Shown: positions 26,014 to 35,332 of the stretch, piece after piece
How the letters are laid out: each line of letters begins with the position of its first letter
How positions within the stretch are numbered: position 1 is the first letter of the stretch
Origin: Anaerolineales bacterium UBA2181
GTDB taxonomy: Bacteria; Chloroflexota; Anaerolineae; Promineifilales; UBA4811
Direction: 5' to 3'
Assembly (NCBI GenBank): GCA_002328075.1
Contig: DCVT01000062.1
Location: 62,001-126,000, forward strand
Length of the DNA stretch: 64,000 nt
The notes under the pieces: model-generated
What the model was told of the DNA's origin: nothing
Database searches by the model: none
Seen by the model: only the letters and a program-made list of their open reading frames with translations
Program-made: the position numbers and the translations under genes

Positions 26014-26764
26014 GCCACCATCGCTGCCCGGCCCGCAGCCGAAAACGTGGAATCGGAGCAGCAAACCCCTTGCCGAGGTCCAGCACCCGCTGTACAATAT
26101 GCGCATGGCTGGGCCGCCTTCGGGACCGGCAACGGCCGCCCAGGATTCCATCCACCAACCCGAGGGTAGATTACAATCAAAGGGGGTTCGGCAATATGGT
26201 GAGCGCCAGTCGTGGCCGGTTTGGCTACGCTGATGGCTCGGTGGATGTGGGGAAGAGCGTGACGCCGCAACGCGTGCAGGAAACCATGCAACAAGGTGTC
26301 AGTGACATCGCATACGGCGGAGCGTATCGATACGATGCGGCTGCACAGCGGGTCGGCGGTTCGGGCTGACAACCTCTGTGCAGGCCAGATGCTCTTCATG
26401 GTAACTATCGATCGAACCGCTGAGGAAGCAGACTATTGCCAGCGTGCCAACGTTAGCACGCCCGGTGGCAGAGAAGGTTAGCCTGCCACGCTGCTAGGAT
26501 GGTGAGAGCATGGTCGGCAAGCAAATAAGCGCAAGTCTGACTGCCCGGCTGGGTTGTAGGCTGTGGACTTGCACCCCAAGGGGAGGTTGTCGAAAGTGAC
26601 CCGACGCAGATCAGCCCAGGTGGCTTACCGGTCGAAGATTACTCAAAGTGGCCGGAAAAAGGCCGATATGGGTCAAACATAAAGACCATTAACAACGGCG
26701 AAGACATAAGGCCAGCATAGGCTCGACAAGGTGCGAACTCGAACAGAAGGAAACAGGTGGCATC
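26014..26764. other. Gene-free stretch with an IS-end relic
   Basis: No supported gene. The 99-aa frame at 26070-26369 has no family features and no Shine-Dalgarno. The right half (about 26391-26700) is a diverged copy of 41710-42005, described as a separate repeat. Confidence 0.5.
26391..26700 (+). repeat. Dispersed repeat copy 1 (IS-end relic)
   Basis: Similar to 41710-42005 at both ends: a coding-like start (IDRTAEEADYCQRAN, then STPGGRE; IGRTAEEADHCHCAN in the other copy) and a terminal block around AAAGTGGCCGG...GCCGAT about 250-280 bp later. The middle is diverged. It probably derives from the end of an insertion sequence; the family is not certain. Confidence 0.5.
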
Positions 26765-27367
26765 GTGGCGAAAATCAACATAGAACTCTCGGATGAGCAA
26801 ATGTGGTCGATCAAGAGGTGCTTTCGGCAGGCTCGGTTCAATGATCCAGAGAGGATCGCGAGCGAATTGGCGCAGTTGGCCGTTTCGTCGTGGATAGACT
26901 GGCTAGCCGGGGCGAAGCGGTACACCTCGTTGACGGAACAGCATGCCGACTGGCTTGAGGCTATCTATGTCCACTTGTTGCCGGACGACGAAGCCCCGGC
27001 CGTGGACCGTGTGTACAACTCATTCAATGTCCCGTATGGACAGGCGCAGTATATCTCCCGCGTCTTGAGTGAAAAGGCTTTGACACGATGGAGGCGACGC
27101 GCGGCGGATGCGCTCAAGCTAGCTATGGAGGCCAAACTGGCCGATGTGAATGTCTGGATCGAGCGTGGTGACACCGAGGCCAATGCTGAAATCATCATCG
27201 ACAGACTTGCCTATTTGGAATTGAGGATTATCGTTGAGCGATTGTTCAAGCGAAATCCGGACGATATCTCGCCGCCACAAGTTCGATCGGCGGCCAATGT
27301 TTATTCGATTCGAATACCGGCGATTTGCTTTCGCCGAATCTATGACGAGCTCGCATCGTTGAGTTGA
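26765..27367 (+). CDS. Hypothetical soluble protein (200 aa), first gene of a pair
   Basis: GTG start; the protein begins MAKINIELSDEQMWSIKRCF and is mostly helical and charged, with no transmembrane segment or signal. LRIIVERLFKRNPDDISPPQ and a repeated WIDWLAGA/WLEAIYVHLL hydrophobic pattern suggest a folded helical domain. No family or catalytic motif is recognised. The membrane-protein gene starts 12 bp after its stop, so the two almost surely form an operon. The position next to a helicase-nuclease gene and two-component-like genes makes a defence or effector role possible, but this is guilt by association. Confidence 0.65.
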   Translation: MAKINIELSDEQMWSIKRCFRQARFNDPERIASELAQLAVSSWIDWLAGAKRYTSLTEQHADWLEAIYVHLLPDDEAPAVDRVYNSFNVPYGQAQYISRVLSEKALTRWRRRAADALKLAMEAKLADVNVWIERGDTEANAEIIIDRLAYLELRIIVERLFKRNPDDISPPQVRSAANVYSIRIPAICFRRIYDELASLS

Positions 27368-27379
27368 GAGGGGGTGGAG

Positions 27380-27844
27380 ATGCCAAGCGTTCAGTCGTCT
27401 GATGCTCTATCAGTGTTTGGCTTCTTCCTAACGTTGGTTGGGTTGCTTGGAACGTTTTTCTACATTCACCTAGCTGAGTGGTATCGCGATGTGCTTGCAC
27501 TTGAAACCAAATGGGAAGTGAACAAATCCGGGGACGATCAGGATAAGAAGGCGGCTCGCAAGGAATGCCAGTACGAAGCTGCGCAAATGGCCAGTTGGTC
27601 CACACTGGTCACTAGCATTGTCGTCACGGTTTTCATTATGCTGGTTGCCGCTCTCTCAATCCACCTTTGGTGCACGGCGCCAGAGAAGAGCGATGTCTGG
27701 ATCTACATCGGCGTGGCTGGTTTCGGCTTTCTGGCAGCATACCTGAGCATGACTACCTCGTTGTTGCTCTTTGGGTATCGCAAAGCCCGAAAGGTTTACA
27801 GCTTGGTCACATATCCGGTAGAGGGCAAGAGGAAGCAACGTTGA
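27380..27844 (+). CDS. Hypothetical three-helix membrane protein, second gene of a pair
   Basis: A 154-aa protein with three predicted transmembrane helices: ALSVFGFFLTLVGLLGTFFY (about 10-29), LVTSIVVTVFIMLVAALSIH (about 76-95) and WIYIGVAGFGFLAAYLSMTT (about 107-126). A charged loop lies between helices 1 and 2 and there is a basic C-terminal tail (VEGKRKQR). The ATG at 27380 has GGGGGTGGAG before it; GTG 27374 is possible. No family is recognised. A small soluble protein plus small membrane protein is the common layout of membrane-damaging abortive-infection or toxin pairs, though nothing in the sequence proves that. Confidence 0.65.
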   Translation: MPSVQSSDALSVFGFFLTLVGLLGTFFYIHLAEWYRDVLALETKWEVNKSGDDQDKKAARKECQYEAAQMASWSTLVTSIVVTVFIMLVAALSIHLWCTAPEKSDVWIYIGVAGFGFLAAYLSMTTSLLLFGYRKARKVYSLVTYPVEGKRKQR

Positions 27845-27993
27845 GACGCTGGTGGGTCCGCCCTGTGAAGTCAAGCGATTCCGGATACGGCCTGTGCCGC
27901 TGACCGACGAAGTCTGCAAGGGATGGGACGTCTCCCCAGAAAGAGCACATGGACATCTGACCGAAGCCAGTGTGTGCCGCCGAGGCGATGATC

Positions 27994-29152
27994 ATGAGAA
28001 AGGCCTATAGTCGTCAATTCAGGCAGCAAGCTGTTGTGTTGCTTCAGACGAGCGGCAGGGACACCGCCCGGCTCGAAAAGGAGCTGGGCATCGGCAAAGG
28101 CTACCTCAGCCGGTGGAAAAAGGAGGTCGGAGCGCAGGATGAACGAGCCTCTCCCGGCCTTGGTGGACTCCTTTCCAATCAGGAAAGGTTGCGGCAGATG
28201 GAGTACGAGAACAACAGACTACGACAGGAGCGGGACGCGCTGGAAGGAGCACTCGCCAGCCAGCGTGCAGAAGCATTGGAACTTGGGCACGAATTCGAGG
28301 CTCGGCCGTCACGAATTGCAGGTGCTGTAGCGGCAGGGCGCCTGGCCGCTGGTTTGGGGCATGAGCTGAAAAACTCAATGAGCAGCGTTTGTCTGGCCGT
28401 AGGCAACATGCGCGAGCACGTGATGAGCATGCAGGACCTGCCGGGACAGAAGGAAATCCTCAAGAAGACCGAACGGATTGAGCAAGAACTTAAGCACCTG
28501 GCCGAGATCGCGATGCGCCTGCATAGCCTGTTCCAAGAATGGGAGCCGGAGAAAGAGTGGGCCTACCTTAATGAAGTCGTTCGGAACAGCCATGACTTAT
28601 TGCACGGCACCATCGAGAGGCGCGGCTGCGCGTATCAACTCAACCTCGATCCCAGTATGGACCGCCCACCTCAAGGATCAAGAGGGCATCCAGTCTACCT
28701 GAACGAGTTCCTGATCCGACAGGTGATGGTGAATATGACGCCGAATGCTTTGGATGTGTCCAGGCGTAGACAACGAGTCGATTACAGTACGCGGCTGCAT
28801 GGGGAACGGAAGCGAGCGGCAATCCGGATCCAGGACTATGGAACGGGCATTGATGCTGAAACCAGGCCCAACCTCTTCAAGCCATTCTTCACCACCAAGC
28901 CCGGTGGTACCGGATTGGGCCTCTACATTTGTGATTTGATCCTCCGTGACGAGCGCGGGGGAGTTCTGCGATTGTTGACTCAGGGAATGACGGACCGAGA
29001 GATTGCTGCCGACCTATCCATATCGGAGAAAACGGCAAGGAACCACGTTGCAGCTATCTTGGGCAACACTGGGGGCGAGGAGCCGCACGCAGGCAGTGGT
29101 GATTGCACTGGAGGCCGGGCTACTTGAGGCCCCAGATGTGGCAGGCCCGTAG
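27994..29152 (+). CDS. IS3 OrfA-like HTH / histidine kinase / LuxR-HTH chimera
   Basis: The open frame runs to 29127. Residues 1-48 are an IS3-type transposase OrfA helix-turn-helix (RKAYSRQFRQQAVVLLQTSG, LGIGKGYLSRWKKE) followed by its leucine-zipper stretch (LRQMEYENNRLRQERDALEG). A histidine kinase follows: H-box AAGLGHELKNSMSSV, N-box VNMTPNALDVS, G1 IQDYGTGID, F/G2 FKPFFTTKPGGTGLGLYICD. Directly after LRDERGG the protein becomes a LuxR/NarL output HTH (VLRLLTQGMTDREIAADLSI, SEKTARNHVAAIL). A frameshift near 29060 then diverts the end; the true LuxR tail (RSRTQAVVIALEAGLLEAPD) continues in the next frame to TAG 29150-29152. It probably arose by deletion fusion of a kinase gene with a response-regulator gene. 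The kinase core looks intact. Confidence 0.7.
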
Positions 29153-29161
29153 GAGGGAAAA

Positions 29162-32100
29162 ATGATGCCTGGAGCGGTGCCAAATGGCACACGGCCGACA
29201 GCCTATCATCAGTCCGCCTGCTCAGCGAGCCAGCTCTCGCTTTGGCCCCATCAAAGGGACGCGGTTTCGAAAATGTGCCAGTACATCGCAGACTTCGGGA
29301 GTGGCGCAACGAGAGGTTCGGCGTTGGTGCACATGCCAACAGGAAGCGGCAAGACCGGCGTGATCGCCACCTTGGCTCGCTGTGTGCCCGAGGTCTGTTG
29401 CACGCTAATACTTACGCCGCGCATCGCGCTCCGCCAGCAACTCGTGCGCGACATCGCATCCCGCTTCTTCGAGCGGCTGGAAGTGGCGCCGGACCCTGCA
29501 CAGCTTCCAAAGCAGGTTGTCGAATTGACCGGCCCCTTCAGGGATCTCGGGTTTGGGCGCACCAAAGAAACGGTCTTTGTGTCCACGATTCAGAAGCTTC
29601 AGAGCATGCAGAGCCAAGACCGCACAGCGTTCGAGCGCTTGAGGGAGCAGGTGTCCGTGGTGATGTTTGACGAAGGCCACTATGAGCCGGCGCTCACCTG
29701 GAGCCGGACCATCCGGCAGTTTTCGGTACCGAAGATCATCTTTACCGCTACACCTTATCGAAACGACCTGAAGGTGTTCGACCTGGACCTGAAGTATGCC
29801 TACAGCTACACCTATTCTGAAGCGGTTGACGACCGCTATCTCCGGGAAGTGGAAATCGTTCCGCGAGAGCCGGCTGCGGATCCTCAGACCTTCATTGATG
29901 ACGTGCTGGCGTTCTATGATTCACGGTTTCTGGGCCAACAGGAGCAGCCCCGCGTCATCATCCGCTGCGATCGGAGGGCGACGATCCGCCAGCTTGCGGC
30001 AGTGCTGCAGAATCAGGGCCGAGGTTACGTAGCCATCCACGAGGGCTTCTTGGACGTAGGCAGCGACCCTCGCGAGCGCAAGACCGTACCAGACCCCCGT
30101 ACAGAGGACGCCACCTTCTGGATCCATCAGTTCAAGCTCCTCGAAGGGATTGACGACTCGCGCTTTCAGATGCTGGCCCTGTACGAGCCGTTGCGCTCGG
30201 CCCGCCCTCTGATCCAGCAGATCGGTCGTATCATCCGGAATCCGAGCCGCGACCGGGGCACCAAGGGCTATGTCCTCGATCATTCTGATGGCGCCCAGAC
30301 AGAATTGTGGGAAGGATTCCTGCGGTATGATAGTGACATCCGCAAGGAGGGCGTACTAGGGCTAAACCTTGCCGTAGGCCAGGCATGGTTCGCAGATCTC
30401 GTTGACGCTCAGCCGGGCTTTGGCTACCTCGACCGGCGCTTCCGGAGCGCTCTTGATCTCGAGTCGCTGTTGCCCGGTGACGAGCTTCTTCTGCCGCAAC
30501 GGGTTAACCTGCTGCGCAAGCTGGAAGGTTTCGATCTGGTTGACTGCTGTGATCTCCTCGAGCAGGAGTACAAGCAGGAGGACCGCCTCGTGAGGCGTTA
30601 CGCTGAAGAGCGGGACACGACTGTCTTCGTCTATATAGCCTTCACCAACTCGCCGTATCTTCGAACGATGAGTTTTTTGGAGCCCAAGTTGGGAGTGACG
30701 GTGATCCGAGAGTTGCGGGGCATGGTCGCTTTCTTTGATAGCCATGGCTACGTGCCCGTGAACCACGAGGAAGCCAAGCTCGGGAAGGCCATTACCACCG
30801 ATGGGCTCAAGAGGCTGTTTTCCGGAGAGCTGGAGAGCCGCTTGACCCATGTGTCTCTCCGCAATTCAAATCTAGGTGCGAGGGCGATTCGGACCCGCGC
30901 CATCAGCGCGGCTAACATGCAGGAGACCGTCTCCGCCTTTGACGACCACGCGCAGATTTGCACGACGGCCACCGGCTACAGCGTTGACGATCCACAGAAA
31001 CCCCGGCAGAGCGAACGGCGCTATGTTGGGTTCGATCGCGGCCGGGTATGCCAGGCGTCCGGCAAGTGGGGTTCGCTCGCAGATTATCTGGAATGGCTGA
31101 ACTACATCACGGACAGGATCCAGGGGCAAGACCGATCGCTCGCGACGTTCCGCCGCTATGCACCTGAGGAAGCGGACGTAGACGATCCAACGCCAAAACA
31201 CATCCTTCTTGACGTCTTTGACATAGAAGATAGTTACGCAACGTTGGACAAGGGGGCGATGGCAGGAGGAGAAGCCATGCAGTTCGACGAGCTGTCGTGC
31301 GAAGTGCGCGATGGCCGTTTTACTCTGCTGGCCAACGGCGTCGCGTGCGGCGTGCAGATCGCCTATGAAGGCAGCAAGAAACGATACAAGCTCGATTCCC
31401 CGGATCTGGAGAGACTCTATCGCAACACGACTCCTGGCGACAACAGGAGTGTAGTGGACTATCTCAACCAGGAGCAGTCGTTTCGTGTCATTCCTAACAC
31501 GTCGGGCCTGGTGTATGTCCTCGGCGGGTTCTATCGCCCTATCTTCAAGATCGGGCCTAGCTTTGATCCTCTCGAGTTCGAGGTGGGCAAGATACTGGTC
31601 CCCTGTTCTGTTCTTGAGATGGCAGGTTCGGAGAAGGGAACTTCTTGCGCTCCAGATCGGAGTGGCTGGGAGTCATCTTCGCTGTTCGGTATCCTCGATG
31701 ATTTGGGAAATGCAGTCGGGCTCGGAGCATACTTTGGCAATCCGGACGTAGTCGTCTGTGATGACATGCGGACAGAGTCTGCCGACTTTATTCTGGCAGA
31801 AGCGGGGCAGAATCGAGTCATCTTTGTCCACGCCAAGGCGAGCAGAGAGAAGAAACCCTACTCGGCGAGCGCATTGCAGGAAGTCTGTGCCCAAGCTACG
31901 AAAAACATCAACTACCTGGGCATGTTCAATGAGACGGAGCCTCCGAACCTCCCTGCCTGGGAAGGTGGCTGGCCAGATGTCCTAGACCCGAAAGTGGCCA
32001 AGCGCATACGACGTGGCTCTTCCTCGGCAGCTGGGGCATGGTCTCAAATCCAGTCGATTGTGCATCATCCATGGGCAGATCGTCAGGTTTGGCTCTTTTT

Positions 32101-32251
32101 GGGCAAGATCCTGTCAAAGGCCCAATTGGAGGCGCATCTTGGAAAACCCGAGCCGACGCCAGAAGCCGTACAAGCGGCCTATCTGTTACACGCTACGATG
32201 ACCAGCGTGGCTTCTGTCGGAGCTAGGCTGCGGGTCTTTTGCTGTCCCTGA
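29162..32251 (+). CDS. SF2 helicase with C-terminal nuclease-like domain
   Basis: A 1029-aa protein resembling stand-alone defence helicases. Motif I is VHMPTGSGKTGVIATLA (about 55-71), II is FDEGHYEP (about 168), III is FTATPYRND (about 194), VI is LIQQIGRIIRNPSRDRG (about 349). The second half has no helicase motifs. Near the C-terminus, NPDVVVCDD, SADFILAEA and VIFVHAKASREKKPYSASAL (about 860-905) look like a PD-(D/E)XK fold with D...HxK, followed by QEVCAQATKNINYL. The start follows TAGGAGGG 5 nt upstream. It begins 9 bp after the end of the kinase chimera. It does not match type I or III Res architecture, and no methylase partner is adjacent. Confidence 0.7.
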   Translation: MMPGAVPNGTRPTAYHQSACSASQLSLWPHQRDAVSKMCQYIADFGSGATRGSALVHMPTGSGKTGVIATLARCVPEVCCTLILTPRIALRQQLVRDIASRFFERLEVAPDPAQLPKQVVELTGPFRDLGFGRTKETVFVSTIQKLQSMQSQDRTAFERLREQVSVVMFDEGHYEPALTWSRTIRQFSVPKIIFTATPYRNDLKVFDLDLKYAYSYTYSEAVDDRYLREVEIVPREPAADPQTFIDDVLAFYDSRFLGQQEQPRVIIRCDRRATIRQLAAVLQNQGRGYVAIHEGFLDVGSDPRERKTVPDPRTEDATFWIHQFKLLEGIDDSRFQMLALYEPLRSARPLIQQIGRIIRNPSRDRGTKGYVLDHSDGAQTELWEGFLRYDSDIRKEGVLGLNLAVGQAWFADLVDAQPGFGYLDRRFRSALDLESLLPGDELLLPQRVNLLRKLEGFDLVDCCDLLEQEYKQEDRLVRRYAEERDTTVFVYIAFTNSPYLRTMSFLEPKLGVTVIRELRGMVAFFDSHGYVPVNHEEAKLGKAITTDGLKRLFSGELESRLTHVSLRNSNLGARAIRTRAISAANMQETVSAFDDHAQICTTATGYSVDDPQKPRQSERRYVGFDRGRVCQASGKWGSLADYLEWLNYITDRIQGQDRSLATFRRYAPEEADVDDPTPKHILLDVFDIEDSYATLDKGAMAGGEAMQFDELSCEVRDGRFTLLANGVACGVQIAYEGSKKRYKLDSPDLERLYRNTTPGDNRSVVDYLNQEQSFRVIPNTSGLVYVLGGFYRPIFKIGPSFDPLEFEVGKILVPCSVLEMAGSEKGTSCAPDRSGWESSSLFGILDDLGNAVGLGAYFGNPDVVVCDDMRTESADFILAEAGQNRVIFVHAKASREKKPYSASALQEVCAQATKNINYLGMFNETEPPNLPAWEGGWPDVLDPKVAKRIRRGSSSAAGAWSQIQSIVHHPWADRQVWLFLGKILSKAQLEAHLGKPEPTPEAVQAAYLLHATMTSVASVGARLRVFCCP

Positions 32252-32565
32252 GGCTGCGGGGGGCTAACCTGCCGCGCCGGTGATCACCGTGAGCGTGGCG
32301 CATTGGCGCGTGCTGGGCCAACTGCCAGAGTGGTGACTGCCGCTGCCGGCGCGCCACACGGCTGGGAGGTGGATGAGCTCAGGGCCTTCATGTTGCCAAG
32401 CCCTAACTGTGCCAGTGTGCAGTCGGGGTACTCGCCTGCAGCCCGGGTACGCGCGAGAATCCCCGCCGCCACGCCGGTACCGCCTCCAGCACCCATGTCC
32501 TAGCCCTGACGCGGTTGGCTCGAGCACGAACGAAACAGATAACGCAGTGTCTGAGCGCCGGAGAG

Positions 32566-32612
32566 ACCACTCATTTGGTGGGCAAAAGACAATCTGTTTG
32601 CATCTTTTCACG
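32566..32612 (+). repeat. Left 47-bp inverted repeat of the two-component segment
   Basis: It begins ACCACTCATTTGGTG and ends TCTTTTCACG. It is the reverse complement of 39664-39710 with 42 of 47 positions identical. The inner end supplies TTTTCA, which with TATATG 17 bp further in (32628-32633) forms a promoter-like pair pointing right. The mirror copy has the same spacing. The outer flanks of the two copies show no obvious target duplication. Confidence 0.85.
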
Positions 32613-32637
32613 ACCCCGCCTGTAGGCTATATGCATG

Positions 32638-32800
32638 ATCCGGCGCATGCCGACCATCGAATCCGATGGATGCCATCCACCCGTTCTGAGCCATGCCGAC
32701 CAGTTGGTCCGATAGATGGCATCCAGTTTTCGCCAGACGCCGGAATCGGTGGTCGCCTTGGTTCAGATTCAGTGGACGGCATGCTCCGGATTCTGGACCT
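32638..32800 (+). repeat. Dispersed repeat copy 2A (IS-end relic)
   Basis: About 160 bp similar to 61904-62066, sharing long identical blocks such as GCCGACCATCGAATCCGATG and repeated TGCCGACC units. Multiple short internal repeats are typical of the ends of IS21-like elements, so it is probably such an end. No istA/istB gene is present. Confidence 0.6.
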
Positions 32801-33004
32801 TGGTAGCCACCAAGACGGGACAGATTCGCGCCAAGTCGCGGCAGCTCGACTTGTTTGTTTCGCCTTTCACCAAGTCGATTGGGGTCCCTCTGGCTAATCC
32901 TGGGGCCCGTTGTGGCCCGGGCAGTCGATTGGAACATCTTTGTCTCATCTGGCGACGTGTTTTGACTCCGGCAGCCTGCAGAATCTGGGTTTCCGGCTGG
33001 GTTT

Positions 33005-33610
33005 CTAGGGGATAAAGCCGAGATCGCGTGCAGCCTTGGCCGCCTGAGTTCGGTTCGTGACCTCAAGCTTCGATAGGACTCTGTGCACATGACCCCTAGC
33101 CGTGCTCTGGGCAATGGTCAGGGCCTCGGCTATCTGCTTGTCAGTGCGCCCTCCTGCTAAGAGCCGAAGAACCTGACACTCCCGAGGAGTCAGCGAATTC
33201 AAGAGCGTTGAAGGCGGTTCAGGCGTGGGGAAGGCTTCCTCGCGAGCGGCAAGCTCCCGGATCAGCCCGAGTAGCTCACCCAGGCCGAAGGTCTTGGTCA
33301 GCGCAACGTCGGCGCCCGCCAGGCGAGCCTCAGGGATTAACTCTTCATAGGCGGTAACGCAAATTATCTTGACCCGTACTGCTGCCCTCCTGATCTCCTT
33401 CACGGCCGACCAACCTGCCGTACTGTCTCCGTACCACTTGAGATCCATCAGCAATACGTCAGCGGACAACTCCTGGACCTTCCGCAGCGCCTCCTGCGCT
33501 GACGTCGCCTCGCCCACAACCTCCATGTCATCAGCGGTTTCCAGAAGCCTCTTCCAACCCTCACGGGCAAGCAGGGTGTCATCAGCAAGCAACACTCTGA
33601 TCTTCTTCAT
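33005..33610 (-). CDS. NarL/LuxR-type response regulator
   Basis: A 201-aa regulator. The receiver domain has acidic residues in VLLADDTLLAREGW, phospho-acceptor Asp56 in LLMDLKW, Thr in CVTAYEE and Lys in LTKTFGLGEL. The output domain is a LuxR HTH (LTPRECQVLRLLAGGRTDKQ, IAEALTIAQSTARGHVHRVL). Its receiver is closely similar to that of the nuclease-tailed regulator at 35333-36256 (shared LLADDTLLAREGW, DLKW). Both are therefore probably served by the histidine kinase at 36253-39528. It is transcribed on the same strand, downstream, separated by the dead transposase. Confidence 0.9.
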   Translation of the reverse strand: MKKIRVLLADDTLLAREGWKRLLETADDMEVVGEATSAQEALRKVQELSADVLLMDLKWYGDSTAGWSAVKEIRRAAVRVKIICVTAYEELIPEARLAGADVALTKTFGLGELLGLIRELAAREEAFPTPEPPSTLLNSLTPRECQVLRLLAGGRTDKQIAEALTIAQSTARGHVHRVLSKLEVTNRTQAAKAARDLGFIP

Positions 33611-33834
33611 TTACTCCTCCCTTGCAGCCTGTCTGAACGGATATTGGGATCACCTCGTCATTGACCAAGTACAGCCTACCAGTTGAAAACAATCACGGTG
33701 AAGCCAGTCATCTCAGCACCAGATCATAGCAGGTCAGGCTCCGGCCTAGCCTCAACCAGGCCATTTGCCCCTTTCGTGTCCCTTTTCGAGCAGCAGGTGC
33801 AGAGAGGGAGCGACCTGTCTTTGGCCGGTCGTCA

Positions 33835-35133
33835 GGATGTGCAACCGCCTCAATCTGCTAGCCAAACGCAGTTGACACCATTCGCCAGTTGCGGCCAGCA
33901 ACCCGCGCTTCCTCAACCATGCCAAAAACCGGTTCTGCCGTCATTCTGCGCAAGCCGCAGATCTCCTTGCCGATGACCTTTTTCAGTTAGTACGCCCTTT
34001 TTGACCATCGGTCTTGCCTCTTCGGTCGGGTGCTACGGTCGTTGGGCAGAGGGTTCTCGCCAGCTCAGATAATGACCGTAACGCCCGGTGGAAAGGTAGG
34101 GCTCGATCCCTGGTGCCTCCAATTCCTCCGCGTTGGTCGGGTTCCAATAGACATGTTCCAAGGCAGCCACCCTGGGCTTGCCGACCGTGTCCAGAATGGC
34201 TTTCAACGTGGGAATCGGCTTCACTGCGCTGCCGTGATTCAGCAGCATCTGGCCTACGATCGATTGACAGTCCTGATCCACCACTAGCTGAACACTGTAG
34301 TGCTGATCAAATCCCAGATTGCGGATGCCTTTAATAATCCGCGAGCCCGGGTCGGAAAAGCTGCGCTGGTCCTTCTCCCATGACCCGGCGGTGGGTGGCC
34401 TGGAGAGTTCGCCTTGTTGCCCGGACCCGGTCTGCTGAGCCTTCTCTTCCCGCTCCCGCAAAGTGGCCTCGTACTCGGCCTTTTCGGCCATGTTCCATTC
34501 CTCAGCTCGCGCTTCGAGAACGGCCTTTTCCTCAGTCAGGATGACCAGACTTTCCTGCCGCCAAGCCATCTCGAACCCAACCTCCAAGCCGTCTGGAAGC
34601 TCTACTTGGTCGGCTTCCCTTCCCAAGGCCATGTATCCCTCTACCTAAATTCGTAGGCTTCGCTCCAGCATCAGCAACCGACCGTAGCTGACAGCATGGC
34701 TGTAGGACGAATCGGCATGAGTCCTGCTGCTATCTACACTGATGATGCCCAGCCTCGACCGCCCCAACTGGTGCGCGATAACCAGCACCTGGGCCAGCAG
34801 GTCAACGATTTCCACACAGAAGCTTCGCTGAGAGTGGGCGAGGGTAAGGTGGTCCGGATGCCATCCACCGGCCAGCAACTGGAAAGAAATCGACTGGCAC
34901 GTCGCATTGACCATATTGTGCGACCTTGGCACGCCGATCGCATAGCCGTAGAACAACAGACCCAGCAGCATCTCGGGGCCATAGACTGCGCCCCACACGT
35001 GTGCATGGTGCACGTAGATGTCACCCAGGTCCAGCAACAATGCTGCCTTGGCGATGGCGCGAGGCAGTCGACCCGGTAGCGGCAAATTTCTGGTCGTTAC
35101 GGCCTGTTCGAGCGCTCTTTCGTGTCCGGCCAC
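33835..35133 (-). pseudogene. IS1182-family transposase, broken
   Basis: The N-terminal part (35133-34645) has GPEMLLGLLFYGYAIGVPRS, ISFQLLAGGWHPDHLTLAHS and LGIISVDSSRTHADSSYSHA, then SYGRLL, then a stop. The middle part (34632-34033) has FDQHYSVQLVVDQDCQSIVG and ALEHVYWNPTNAEELEAPGI, then EPYLSTGR. The C-terminal part (about 33940-33835) survives in shifted frames as PVFGMVEEAR and RLRRLHIL. At least one stop and two shifts make it inactive. It lies between the two response-regulator genes. Confidence 0.75.
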
Positions 35134-35332
35134 CGTGAACCTGCGAGCCAGCTTTCACAATTCCTTCTGTCAGACCGCTTGAATGACCAAAACAGGGAAC
35201 CAGTATGCTAACGATCCGGCCTACGGCGGGACTGTCTCTCTCCGACAGGTTGCCAGCGTTCTCCGTACCTCATTTCTTACACGAGCTGCGCCCACACTCG
35301 CGCCTGCCATCCGCAGAAGAGCCAGGCATCTG

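Larger units (their letters stand above)
32252..33004. other. Gene-free stretch with repeats and a short relic
   Basis: Contains the left 47-bp inverted repeat (32566-32612) and an IS-end relic (32638-32800). On the minus strand at 32284-32496 a 70-codon frame (MGAGGGTGVAAGILARTRAA, LAQLGLGNMKAL) looks protein-like, but I do not recognise it and it has no clear start signal. It may be a gene stub. Confidence 0.45.

Noticed and set aside
25159..26399. Glycine/valine/arginine-rich minus-strand ORFs
   Set aside because: They are antisense to the Pro/Thr-rich tail of the penicillin-binding-protein relic.
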